Source of the DNA: an uncultured Legionella sp.
Lineage (GTDB): Bacteria; Pseudomonadota; Gammaproteobacteria; Legionellales; Legionellaceae
NCBI GenBank assembly: GCA_903877115.1
Contig: CAIRCS010000199.1
Coordinates: forward strand, 1 to 47,581
Length of the DNA stretch: 47,581 bases
Direction: 5' to 3'
Below are positions 1 to 9,724 of this stretch, in pieces. Numbering within the stretch: the stretch's first letter is position 1; each line of letters starts with the position of its first letter. The notes beneath the pieces are model-generated. The model made no database searches. It was not told the DNA's origin and saw only the letters and a list, made by a program, of their open reading frames with translations. Made by a program: the position numbers and the translations under genes.

Positions 1-1478
<1,478 letters not shown>

Positions 1479-1482
<4 letters not shown>

Positions 1483-2249
1483 TGCCAAAATTAACGATTG
1501 CTAGTTGGAATGTGAATTCTTTAACCATCCGCGGCCCGCAAGTATTAGATTGGTTTGCGGACAAAGCCATTGATGTCCTAGCCCTACAAGAAACCAAAGT
1601 CCCCGATGAGAAATTCCCACACCAATGGTTCGCGGATTTAGGGCTCCACGTTGCCTATTCAGGCCAAAAAACCTATAACGGTGTGGCCCTCATTGCCCGC
1701 GAGCCACTGCTCGATGTCTTTATTGAGACCAGCGATATTGCAGAACGGCGGATTATTGCAGCGACTGTCCGTGACGTTCGTATCATCAATTTATATGTCC
1801 CTAATGGCAGCGAGCCTACCTCTGATAAATACGTCTATAAATTGGCGTGGTTAGAGCGAGTAACTCAATTCATTGCCGCTGAACTCAAACGCTATCCCAA
1901 ATTAGTCGTGGTAGGTGATTTTAATATCGCACCCCAAGATTTGGATGTGCATGATCCCTTAGAATGGGTAGATTGTATCCTATGCACCCCTGCTGAGCGT
2001 GCTGCACTGACCAAGATTCAAGATCTGGGATTACAGGATAGTTTCCGGACCTTGCATCCTGAGACGCAAACTTATTCTTGGTGGGATTACCGCGCAGCCT
2101 GTTTTCGGCGTAACCGTGGTTTGCGGATTGATTTGGTCTTGTTAAGTCACGCCTTGCAACCACATTGCCAGATTGCAGAAATCGATAAAGAGCCCCGTCA
2201 GGCAGAGCGTCCTTCTGATCACGCGCCGGTGTGGGTCAGTTTAGAGTGA
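1479..2249 (+). CDS. xthA: Exodeoxyribonuclease III (XthA-like)
   Basis: Second exonuclease III paralogue, 256 residues, overlapping the first by 4 bases. It has E38 in LQETK, D147/N149 in GDFN, the stretch IAPQDLDVHDP that matches the ISPTDLDI region of E. coli XthA, and a C-terminal SDHAPVW. It therefore looks like the orthologue of XthA, the AP endonuclease and 3'-5' exonuclease of base-excision repair. Two start codons lie side by side (ATGATG at 1479 and 1482); either gives essentially the same protein. The division of labour with the upstream paralogue is not visible from sequence. Confidence 0.9.
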
Positions 2250-2275
2250 GGCATCTGTCCATTTCGTCGTTTCGA

Positions 2276-2393
2276 ACCCACCTCGTCATCCCGAACCCAC
2301 CTCGTCATCCCGAACGTAGTGAGGGATCTCCTAGCTGATAATCTTGTGCTTTCTGTTGGAGATCCCTCGCTACGCTCGGGATGACGAATGTGG
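2276..2393. repeat. Intergenic inverted repeat (REP-like)
   Basis: A 20-base unit (CACCTCGTCATCCCGAAC) occurs twice in tandem at 2278-2316. The second copy begins a long stem: 2299-2331 pairs with 2357-2392 (GGAGATCCCTCG...GGGATGACGA). The arms hold the GTCATCC / GGATGAC pattern that recurs in other spacers of the window. It lies between convergent genes and could act as a bidirectional terminator, but there is no clear T-tract. Confidence 0.8.
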
Positions 2394-2400
2394 TGAGCTG

Positions 2401-3162
2401 TTAGGAATAGCCAACCAAATGACTTTTGATTTGGACCAGCACTTGGTCTGTTCCACTGATCGTTGGGATTATACCTGTTGGTACGAAAAATCCTAAGCGA
2501 TGGTCTAGATACTTAGGTTCCACTTCCAATTTTTGTTTGATCTCATCTTCAGTGTAAAAGTCTTTTCTTACTTCCAAAAGTCGCTTCAATGCCTCAATGG
2601 TATAACTTTGATGCTGACCAAATACCCCACATAATAAGGTATTCCAAAACCAACCGAGCCAAGATTCTGAATGATATTCATTCAGAGATGGGACAAGATT
2701 GCTGCGTGAAATCACCGACTGCACTCGCCGATCACGCTCTTGCTGCGCATAGGGTTCCGCAGATAAACCAGCCAAAGAAAACTGAGCCACAGATGCCTGA
2801 GGATAATATCCAGCAAAAACGAGTGCTGGAACAAAAATAGAGTCACCCAATTTTTTAGATAGCGAATCAGAAAACATATGTTTGACTACAGATGAAAGTT
2901 CTTGCGACCTCTCGAAAAAAACCAGCATGTTCTCTAGAAAAAGCGTTGCTTCCTTCTTCTCTTGAGCCGTTTTCCCCGTAGCACGCAATTCAAGAATGCT
3001 TCTCAATAAATAATTAACTGTTTCTCTGATATCTTGAGTTGACATCAACTGACTTGCTACGCAGAAAGCTTTATACCTTCCTTCGATTTTTTGATACCGA
3101 CTTTCTCTTGCTTGCAAGCGCGGATCAGCCAAATTTGTGCCAAACTCACTATGACCCAACAT
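2401..3162 (-). CDS. Hypothetical protein
   Basis: Unrecognised protein of about 253 residues from ATG 3162; a GTG two codons upstream (3168) is an alternative start. It is mostly helical and polar in appearance, with charged stretches around residues 15-85 (for example ARESRYQKIEGRYKAF and TAQEKKEATLFLENML). A more hydrophobic Trp-rich patch lies near residue 170 (SWLGWFWNTLLCGVFGQ). No signal peptide or clear catalytic motif is seen. No strong ribosome site precedes either start. It stands alone between convergent xthA and divergent rpmE. An effector or lineage-specific role is possible but nothing in the sequence proves it. Confidence 0.7.
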   Translation of the reverse strand: MLGHSEFGTNLADPRLQARESRYQKIEGRYKAFCVASQLMSTQDIRETVNYLLRSILELRATGKTAQEKKEATLFLENMLVFFERSQELSSVVKHMFSDSLSKKLGDSIFVPALVFAGYYPQASVAQFSLAGLSAEPYAQQERDRRVQSVISRSNLVPSLNEYHSESWLGWFWNTLLCGVFGQHQSYTIEALKRLLEVRKDFYTEDEIKQKLEVEPKYLDHRLGFFVPTGIIPTISGTDQVLVQIKSHLVGYS

Positions 3163-3360
3163 ACACACCCAGGTTGATTAAAAAAATACACACCATCATA
3201 AACAGTAACAATAAGTCCATGAAAATGGTTTTTGATCACGCTCTAAAACTTGCTTTATCTTCCATTTTTTGTTATCTTCTCACGTCATTTTGTAAGCAAA
3301 ACCAATAGGTAGGATGGGCGCAGCCCAACCTTCATTACACTAAATATGAGAGCTAAGATT

Positions 3361-3591
3361 ATGAAAGCTGGAATTCATCCTGAATATAGTGCCGTCAAAG
3401 TCACTTGTAGTTGTGGCAATACATTCGAAACTCGCTCAACAACCTGCAAAGACTTGAGCATTGAAGTTTGTTCTAATTGCCATCCTTTTTATACGGGAAA
3501 ACAAAAAATTGTTGACACTGGTGGCCGCGTTTCTAAATTTAATGCACGCTACGCGCAACATGCACCCAAAGCTGACCAGGATTCTAAATAA
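3361..3591 (+). CDS. rpmE: 50S ribosomal protein L31 (zinc-binding type)
   Basis: L31 sits on the large subunit and bridges to the small subunit. From ATG 3361 the protein is 76 residues and begins MKAGIHPEY like other L31 proteins. The zinc ligands are all present: C16 and C18 (CSCG), C37 and C40 (CSNC), so this is the C+ form. [21 protein letters not shown] is conserved. An in-frame ATG at 3346 would add five atypical residues; GAGAG just upstream of 3361 supports the later start. A good intrinsic terminator follows. Confidence 0.95.
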   Translation: MKAGIHPEYSAVKVTCSCGNTFETRSTTCKDLSIEVCSNCHPFYTGKQKIVDTGGRVSKFNARYAQHAPKADQDSK

Positions 3592-3623
3592 TTACTGGTT
3601 ATCTGAACCCATCATGGTGATGT

Positions 3624-3673
3624 GACGATTCACGGAGTATTTTCTTTAAACTCTATGAATCGTCGCTTTTTTT
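3624..3673 (+). terminator. Rho-independent terminator after rpmE
   Basis: A 9-bp perfect stem, GACGATTCA at 3624-3632 with TGAATCGTC at 3656-3664, is followed by GC and a run of seven T at 3667-3673. Position 30 bases after the rpmE stop fits its terminator and separates it from the malic enzyme gene. Confidence 0.8.
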
Positions 3674-3717
3674 GTGTATTATTTTTCGCTGAATTACCTG
3701 CTCTAGGATTGTCTATC

Positions 3718-4980
3718 ATGACCGATACTTTGTTGAAGCAACGCGCATTGCACTATCACGAATATCCAACACCAGGAAAATTGGGAGTGTATGCCACCAA
3801 ACCCACCAATTCTCAGGATGATCTCTCGTTAGCCTATACACCTGGCGTGGCTGAACCAGTATTAGCAATTGCAAAAAACCCCGAAGACGCCTATCGCTAT
3901 ACCGCCAAAGGCAATTTAATCGCCATTATGACCGACGGCACAGCAGTCTTAGGCTTAGGCAATACCGGTGCATTAGCATCTAAACCAGTTATGGAAGGCA
4001 AAGCTGTGTTGTTCAAACGCTTTGCAGGTATCGATGTATTTGATATTGAAATCGATGCGGCCGATCCGCAAAGCTTTATTGCAACCGCTAAAAGCATTGC
4101 GCCTACCTTTGGTGGCATCAATCTTGAAGACATCAAGGCACCAGAATGCTTTGAAATAGAGCAGGCTTTGATTGAACAATTAAATATTCCGGTGTTTCAT
4201 GACGACCAACATGGCACAGCCATTGTCGTTGCTGCCGGTCTCCTCAATGCTTTAGCATTGCAAAATAAAAAATTAGAAGATATTCAAATCGTATGCGTAG
4301 GTGCTGGCGCTGCTGGCATTGCTTCCATGCGTTTACTCGTCGCACTGGGCGCAGACAAAGATAAAATGCTGCTATTAGACAGCGAAGGCGTCATTCATCT
4401 TGAGCGCGAAAATCTGAATCCGTATAAATTTGCATTTGCGCGTAAAACAGACAAACGAACGCTAGAAGACGCAATGGATGGTGCAGACGTGTTTATCGGT
4501 GTTGCTAGACCCAATCTTCTGGATGCATCACTTCTTAAGCTCATGGCCCCACGACCCATCGTATTTGCTTTGTCTAACCCTACACCCGAAATTTTACCTC
4601 ATTTGGCCTTAGAAGTGCGCCAAGACTTAATCATTGCAACTGGACGCTCGGATTACCCGAACCAAGTAAATAATGTACTGTGTTTTCCGTACATATTCAG
4701 AGGTGCATTGGATGTTCGCGCTAGCTGTATCAATGAAGCCATGCAAATTGCTGCAGTAGAAGCAATTCGTCAATTAGTTCATAAACCTGTCCCCCAAGAA
4801 GTAAAAGATAATTACCCCCAAGTGACCGATTGGACATTTGGTCCTAATTACATTCTACCCAAACCTATTGATCCCAGACTTTTAGAGCAAGTCCCTGCGC
4901 AAGTGGCCAAAGCTGCTATTGCAAGTGGTGTCAATCGCATTATGCCTGAACACCAGAGTCACGTAACAGGCGACGTTTAA
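3718..4980 (+). CDS. Malic enzyme, short form without phosphotransacetylase domain
   Basis: Oxidatively decarboxylates malate to pyruvate with NAD(P)+, a cytoplasmic anaplerotic step. The 420-residue protein begins MTDTLLKQRALHYHEYP. The malic motifs are YTPGVAEP, IMTDGTAVLGLGNTGALASKPVMEGK in parts, FHDDQHGTA and the nucleotide-binding GAGAAG. It ends after the NAD-binding domain, so the C-terminal phosphotransacetylase-like half of long MaeB proteins is absent. The start is ATG 3718; the frame is open upstream to 3622 but that part overlaps the rpmE terminator and does not resemble the family. Cofactor preference cannot be read directly. Confidence 0.9.
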   Translation: MTDTLLKQRALHYHEYPTPGKLGVYATKPTNSQDDLSLAYTPGVAEPVLAIAKNPEDAYRYTAKGNLIAIMTDGTAVLGLGNTGALASKPVMEGKAVLFKRFAGIDVFDIEIDAADPQSFIATAKSIAPTFGGINLEDIKAPECFEIEQALIEQLNIPVFHDDQHGTAIVVAAGLLNALALQNKKLEDIQIVCVGAGAAGIASMRLLVALGADKDKMLLLDSEGVIHLERENLNPYKFAFARKTDKRTLEDAMDGADVFIGVARPNLLDASLLKLMAPRPIVFALSNPTPEILPHLALEVRQDLIIATGRSDYPNQVNNVLCFPYIFRGALDVRASCINEAMQIAAVEAIRQLVHKPVPQEVKDNYPQVTDWTFGPNYILPKPIDPRLLEQVPAQVAKAAIASGVNRIMPEHQSHVTGDV

Positions 4981-5010
4981 GCCTGAGACTATTGTGTTAT
5001 TTTTGACTCT

Positions 5011-5084
5011 GTCATCCCCGCGTAAGCGGGGGATCTATTCCTAATAGTATAAACAATTGATTCCCACCTATCTGGGAATGACGC
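5011..5084. repeat. Intergenic inverted repeat (GTCATCC family)
   Basis: A small perfect hairpin (CCCCGCGTAAGCGGGG) at the left is embedded in GTCATCC, and a matching arm at 5060-5084 ends GGGAATGACGC. The layout resembles the repeat pieces at 17472-17500 with 17661-17684, and at 22859-22889. It lies in the spacer between the malic enzyme and the MFS pair and leaves room for a promoter near 5090-5140. Confidence 0.7.
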
Positions 5085-5157
5085 AGTTCATAAAACAACT
5101 CATATTTCTGAGCTATTTCAGGTATGATGTTTATATGCATCCCCTAAGGAGCCTATT

Positions 5158-6447
5158 TTGTCTAAATCAAAATTAACAACGACCGCCTGGTTAGTCTGCT
5201 TGCTCGGCGCAATATTCTACGCGTATGAATATTTATTGCGGATCTCGCCAAGTGCGATGGAAGCATCCCTGCGTAATCATTTTGGTTTAACCGCCACAGG
5301 CTTTGGCCTCTTATCTTCAGTATATTATTACGCTTACGTCCCTATGCAATTACCTGTAGGGGTCTTAATGGATAGATTTGGTCCACGCAGACTCTTGACG
5401 GTCGCTTGCCTCCTCTGTGTCATTGGCACCCTGTTATTTTGTCAAACCACAGATTATCAAATTGCCATCATAGGCCGTTTTCTGGTAGGCGCTGGCTCCG
5501 CCTTTGCGTTTGTAGGCGTGTTAAAACTAGCGACCATTTGGTTACCTGAAGACCGCTTGGCGATGGTTGCAGGCTTTACTTCCGCGCTCGGAACTGGCGG
5601 TGCCATATTAGGGGACAACATGCTTTCAATTGTCGTCAACCACGTCGGGTGGCAAAAAACCGATACCTATACTGCCATTTTCGGGATCTTTTTACTCTTC
5701 GCATTGTGGTATGGGATCCATGATCACCGCCGTGATTCAAAAAGCGGCGGTACCATCAATAGCTTCAAGCGAAATTTGCTGGATTTGAAAATCATTATAC
5801 GTAACAAGCAAATTTGGTTGAATGGCTTTTATGGGTGTTTGGTCTACCTTCCCACAACAGTGTTTGCTGAATTATGGGGTATTCCTTACCTTTCTCATGC
5901 CCATGCGATGACTGAATCCCAAGCAGGATTTGCAAATTCTTTACTATTTTTCGGCTTTATGATCGGAGCCCCTTTGATGGGCTACATTTCCGACCATATG
6001 AAATGCCGGAAAAAACCCATGATTTGGGGTGCGGTGGGTGCAGCGATCATGATGATGCTGATTCTTTATTATCCCCATTTGTCGCATCTCAGTATTTATG
6101 TGCTCATCTTTACTTTAGGACTGTTTTACAGTGCGCAAGCGATTGTATTTGCTGTTGGGCGCGAATTAAGCCCCAATGAAGCAGCAGGAACCGCGATTGC
6201 CGTGACCAATATGATGGTTATGTTAGGGGCCATGGTATTACAACCGCTTATCGGCCACTTCTTGGATTGGAGTGTCTGGTTGCAACATTCGCATGAGCAT
6301 GCATTACTAAAAATTCCCATGCATCATATTACCCAATATGGGCCTGAAGATTATCGATTGGCAATGTCTATCATTCCAATAGGGATTATCGTTGCAGCAA
6401 TTTTAACTTTCTTTATTCGAGAAACCCATGCCCAAGCGCGAGATTAG
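5158..6447 (+). CDS. MFS transporter (paralogue 1)
   Basis: Major facilitator superfamily carrier of 429 residues with about 12 predicted membrane helices. The signature loop between helices 2 and 3 reads PVGVLMDRFGPRRLLT, and the family-specific segment YYYAYVPMQLP precedes it. The start is a TTG at 5158 with AAGGAG six bases upstream (5146-5151); no nearby ATG gives a complete first helix. Its end overlaps the start of the next, paralogous carrier by 20 bases, so the two are translated from one message. Legionellales encode many such carriers; the substrate cannot be told from sequence. Confidence 0.85.
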   Translation: MSKSKLTTTAWLVCLLGAIFYAYEYLLRISPSAMEASLRNHFGLTATGFGLLSSVYYYAYVPMQLPVGVLMDRFGPRRLLTVACLLCVIGTLLFCQTTDYQIAIIGRFLVGAGSAFAFVGVLKLATIWLPEDRLAMVAGFTSALGTGGAILGDNMLSIVVNHVGWQKTDTYTAIFGIFLLFALWYGIHDHRRDSKSGGTINSFKRNLLDLKIIIRNKQIWLNGFYGCLVYLPTTVFAELWGIPYLSHAHAMTESQAGFANSLLFFGFMIGAPLMGYISDHMKCRKKPMIWGAVGAAIMMMLILYYPHLSHLSIYVLIFTLGLFYSAQAIVFAVGRELSPNEAAGTAIAVTNMMVMLGAMVLQPLIGHFLDWSVWLQHSHEHALLKIPMHHITQYGPEDYRLAMSIIPIGIIVAAILTFFIRETHAQARD

Positions 6448-7699
6448 TTTAGCATTACGCAACCCTTATCTTTTAGGGAGTATTATCTGCACGCTTGGTG
6501 CGCTATTTTATTGTTATGAATTTGTGTTACGCATCATTCCTGGCATATTACAAGAAGAGCTTAGAATGGCCTTCGGCAATCTTTCTGCCACTGCTTTTGG
6601 ACAAGTCGCTGCATTATATTACTATGCGTATTCGCCAATGCAATTGCCCGTGGGTATATTGATGGATAGATTTGGTCCAAGATACCTACTTACTTTAGCC
6701 TGTCTCTGTTGCACACTGGGTTCCCTGCTTTTCAGCTTCCCTAGCCTATTTATTGCAGGATCCGGGCGCTTACTGGTGGGCTTTGGCTCGTCTTTTGCTT
6801 TTGTGGGCGTCTTATCTGCAGCCACTAATTGGTTGCCACCGCGTTATTTCTCTCTGGTCGCCGGTTTGATGACCACATTAGGCATGTTGGGCCTGGTATT
6901 TGGGGAAATACAAATCACTCATTTGGCACATACTTTAGGTTTAAAAGCCGTATTAAATATGAGCGTCTTCATCGGGCTCATCCTGACCTTATTTATTTAT
7001 GCCATCGTCCGCGACGCACCCAATAAACGCGACCACCATCATATGCCCTATAAAGAGTTTTTCAAACAAGTCTGGCAGGTATTGCGGTCCAAACAAATCT
7101 GGATTATTGCCATCATTGGCACATGTTTATACACATCTTTATCTGTATTTGGTGAACTATGGGGCAAATCTTTTTTAGAGCAAGCGTTTGATTTGAGTAA
7201 GATTCAGGCTGCAAAAACCATGTCTATGCTATTTTTGGGATGGGCCGTCGGAGCCCCTCTGGCTGGTTACATTTCTGATCAGATAGGCAATCGTCTGATG
7301 ACATTAACGATTGGCGCTGTTGGTTCTTTATTGTTCATTGGATTGATTTTATTCGATCAACATCTCTCGTATGCCCAACTCAATATCTCTATGTTTTTTT
7401 ATGGCGTATTCTCTGCCAGTGAAATCATTGTCTTTATCATGGCGAAAGAGTACAGCCCTATGCAACAATTATCGGGTACCATATTTGCTGTCACCAATAT
7501 GATTGTGTCTTTTGGCGGCGTGGTATTTCAACCATTGGTCGGAAAATTACTCGACTGGTCTGCGGATTCAGCGTCTCATCATTACATGCACCATTACTCC
7601 ACCCACAATTATCAAATTGGCTTGAGCATTCTGCCCTTATCTATGTTGGGTGTGGTTATATTGGCTTTTTATATGAAAATGCAAGCGAAAAAGAAATAG
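6428..7699 (+). CDS. MFS transporter (paralogue 2)
   Basis: Carrier of 423 residues, clearly duplicated from its upstream neighbour. Both share the layout LGA(I/L)FY-YE-(L/V)LRI-P near the N-terminus, YYYAY-PMQLPVG-LMDRFGPR--LT around helix 2-3, and GRLLVG-GS-FAFVGVL in the next helices. About 12 membrane helices are expected. ATG 6428 lies inside the end of the previous gene, which points to translational coupling and perhaps to a paired function. The stop lies inside the stem of a terminator serving the opposite-strand gene. Substrate unknown. Confidence 0.85.
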   Translation: MPKREISLALRNPYLLGSIICTLGALFYCYEFVLRIIPGILQEELRMAFGNLSATAFGQVAALYYYAYSPMQLPVGILMDRFGPRYLLTLACLCCTLGSLLFSFPSLFIAGSGRLLVGFGSSFAFVGVLSAATNWLPPRYFSLVAGLMTTLGMLGLVFGEIQITHLAHTLGLKAVLNMSVFIGLILTLFIYAIVRDAPNKRDHHHMPYKEFFKQVWQVLRSKQIWIIAIIGTCLYTSLSVFGELWGKSFLEQAFDLSKIQAAKTMSMLFLGWAVGAPLAGYISDQIGNRLMTLTIGAVGSLLFIGLILFDQHLSYAQLNISMFFYGVFSASEIIVFIMAKEYSPMQQLSGTIFAVTNMIVSFGGVVFQPLVGKLLDWSADSASHHYMHHYSTHNYQIGLSILPLSMLGVVILAFYMKMQAKKK

Positions 7700-7722
7700 G
7701 CTGGGTTTTGACCCAACCTATT
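7686..7722 (-). terminator. Intrinsic terminator of the J-domain gene
   Basis: Read on the minus strand, the inverted repeat 7711-7722 / 7695-7706 (11 paired positions plus one mismatch, TTTG loop on the plus strand) is followed by a T-rich run at 7694-7686. It overlaps the last codons of the convergent MFS gene. Confidence 0.65.
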
Positions 7723-7728
7723 CAACAC

Positions 7729-9294
7729 TTACGCAGTTATTAACAATCTATCGGCGCTACTATCATCTTCAAATCTTGATAAAGCCCCTCCTTGTTTCGC
7801 CCCACCTCCAAAAAAGGAGGCCCATTGTTGTTGAGATGTCCGTTCCTCAGGACGAATATATTCAGCATCTTTTGGTGTATTAAACAAACGATGCGACCAT
7901 GTGGCAGTTTTATACCCTAAGAGACTGGCTTCTTGCAGAGATACATCAATAGGCCCCTCTTCGGGCAAAGGTAATTTTTCTATCATTTCTGCCGCTGTAG
8001 CACTGCGATTTTCAAGCTGGTAGTTTGCTATTTCTAATATGGAACATATTGAAAGTAGCATTAAAAGCTCACCAAAAATATTGACTGCAGTTGAGGAAGG
8101 TACCGGGGGAGGAAACAGTATTTGTAATGCAATAGATCCAACTAGAAAGATTATTTGAAAGATAGCTAATGACGGCATAAGTTCGTATAATTTTCTTATT
8201 AGTTGTATAAAGTTATAAACCATATACACATTCAAAATCAAAATCACCCATGGTGCTATGATTAATAAGCTACTGGCGACCGTGTTTGCATGTATGAACC
8301 CCATAACTAACATTAATGTTCCAGCCACCGATGTCATAACAGTTAGCAAGATTGGAGAACAATTCAAGCGCGCGGCGAACGGACGAACACCTTGATTGAC
8401 TGGGCTCGCCAGAAGTTCTAATAGTCGCGTAATCAGTGGCAGAGCAAATGCATAACACGTCCAAACAGGCGCAACATAAGCAGGTAATGCCAATACACCA
8501 GTCAATGCGAGGATTTTGACTGCTAGTAACAACTTTTCACGCAATGTACTATTTTGTGGGCTTCCATACTGTCTAATAAAATCATTCACGATATGTTGCA
8601 GAACATCTTGATATACATAATTAGCAGAACAGCAAGCAACCAAAATAAGACTATTAATGACTGCGACCAATAATTTTATTGGAGAAAGTAATTTTGCTGT
8701 TGCTAAGATCGGATACAGATTTCCAGTCGCTAATGCTTGTCGGTATTGAAAATCATCGAAAAACTCTTCTGCAAACAAACGTAGGATCAAGATGCGCCAT
8801 TCGCGTTTTAACCGCTGTGCAAGGGTTTCTTGCATTTGCCGAAACAAACTATCGACCCTGTTTTTATTAATAACGTCCTGCTGCGTTCCTAGGGATCGGC
8901 CTAAACTCAGAAAAGGCGCATAATGCGTAGCAAACGCCTTTTTTGCGCTTGGCGTTCTTAATCTGGAAAAATCTAATAATAAATGATCATAGCTGGTTAG
9001 TATGCCTTCTTGTTGCGTCAAATCAAATGCATGGTAGGGAATATTGATTACTTCTGGTGTCAAAAAATATTCAATCTCATGTTGATAATTTTCTTCAACC
9101 TTGGTCAAGGTCTTATATGCTGTCATGACAGCGTCAAATTCAGCGACATGTCCAGGGTTTTTATCAGGGTGATATCGCAAACATAAATTGCTCCATTGTT
9201 TCCGAATTTTCTTTTTTTGTTGTTCTTCTGTGAGATTTTCTAAATCACGAGGCGATAATTCTAACGTTTGCAATGCTTCCGCTGAAAATGGCAT
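7729..9294 (-). CDS. J-domain (DnaJ-like) integral membrane protein
   Basis: 521-residue protein. Residues 5-70 form a J domain with the HPD motif at 42-44 (LCLRYHPDKNPGH), the site that stimulates Hsp70 ATPase. The segment to about 200 is soluble and charged. It is followed by several hydrophobic helices between about 205 and 430, including LVAVINSLILVACC, ILALTGVLALPAYVAP and LLIIAPWVILILNVYMVYNF. A soluble tail of about 90 residues ends the protein. There is no zinc domain, so it is a J-domain-only membrane protein. Such architectures occur among lineage-specific proteins of intracellular Legionellales; whether it acts in the bacterial membrane or as a translocated protein is unknown. Confidence 0.75.
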   Translation of the reverse strand: MPFSAEALQTLELSPRDLENLTEEQQKKKIRKQWSNLCLRYHPDKNPGHVAEFDAVMTAYKTLTKVEENYQHEIEYFLTPEVINIPYHAFDLTQQEGILTSYDHLLLDFSRLRTPSAKKAFATHYAPFLSLGRSLGTQQDVINKNRVDSLFRQMQETLAQRLKREWRILILRLFAEEFFDDFQYRQALATGNLYPILATAKLLSPIKLLVAVINSLILVACCSANYVYQDVLQHIVNDFIRQYGSPQNSTLREKLLLAVKILALTGVLALPAYVAPVWTCYAFALPLITRLLELLASPVNQGVRPFAARLNCSPILLTVMTSVAGTLMLVMGFIHANTVASSLLIIAPWVILILNVYMVYNFIQLIRKLYELMPSLAIFQIIFLVGSIALQILFPPPVPSSTAVNIFGELLMLLSICSILEIANYQLENRSATAAEMIEKLPLPEEGPIDVSLQEASLLGYKTATWSHRLFNTPKDAEYIRPEERTSQQQWASFFGGGAKQGGALSRFEDDSSADRLLITA

Positions 9295-9724
9295 ACGCAG
9301 TGATTCCGTACAAAAAAGAGTCTATTGTAATTATTTTAACATCTATTATCAAGAAAAAACCATACTAGTTGGTGTTTGGATCACGCTTCATGCCTGGGTG
9401 ATCCCCTCATCCGCCCTATCGGGCACCTTCTCCCGGAGGGAGAAGGACTTTTGAGATTTCATTCCTTCAGCTCCCGCTAAAATGATATTCCTTCTCCCCC
9501 AGGGAGAAGGTGCCCGCTAGGGCGGATGAGGGGATATCAACACCACCTAACAAAATTGTTAATATATTTTTTCATTAACAAGAGAGGTCATTTTAATTAT
9601 CCTTTAAAAAATGCTTTTCCAACTTGCATTGAAACAATGTTTACTTTGTTCAATGATTCCATCCCCTCATCCGCCCTACCGGGCACCTTCTCCCGGAGGG
9701 AGAAGGATTTTTTGCGCTTGCTGT
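9295..9724. repeat. Spacer with three copies of a ~45-bp repeat
   Basis: No gene is seen. A repeat (CCCCTCATCCGCCCTA...GGGAGAAGGA) is present at 9403-9447 and 9663-9708 on the plus strand and at 9490-9534 inverted. The first and inverted copies could form a very long hairpin, and each copy has its own small stem (CCTTCTCCCGGAGGGAGAAGG). Short plus-strand reading frames here are repeat-derived. Repeats of this look are widespread in Proteobacteria spacers. Confidence 0.85.

Noticed and set aside
3039..3308. Plus-strand frame of 89 codons
   Set aside because: Mostly antisense to the hypothetical gene 2401-3162, no ribosome site, no protein-like pattern.
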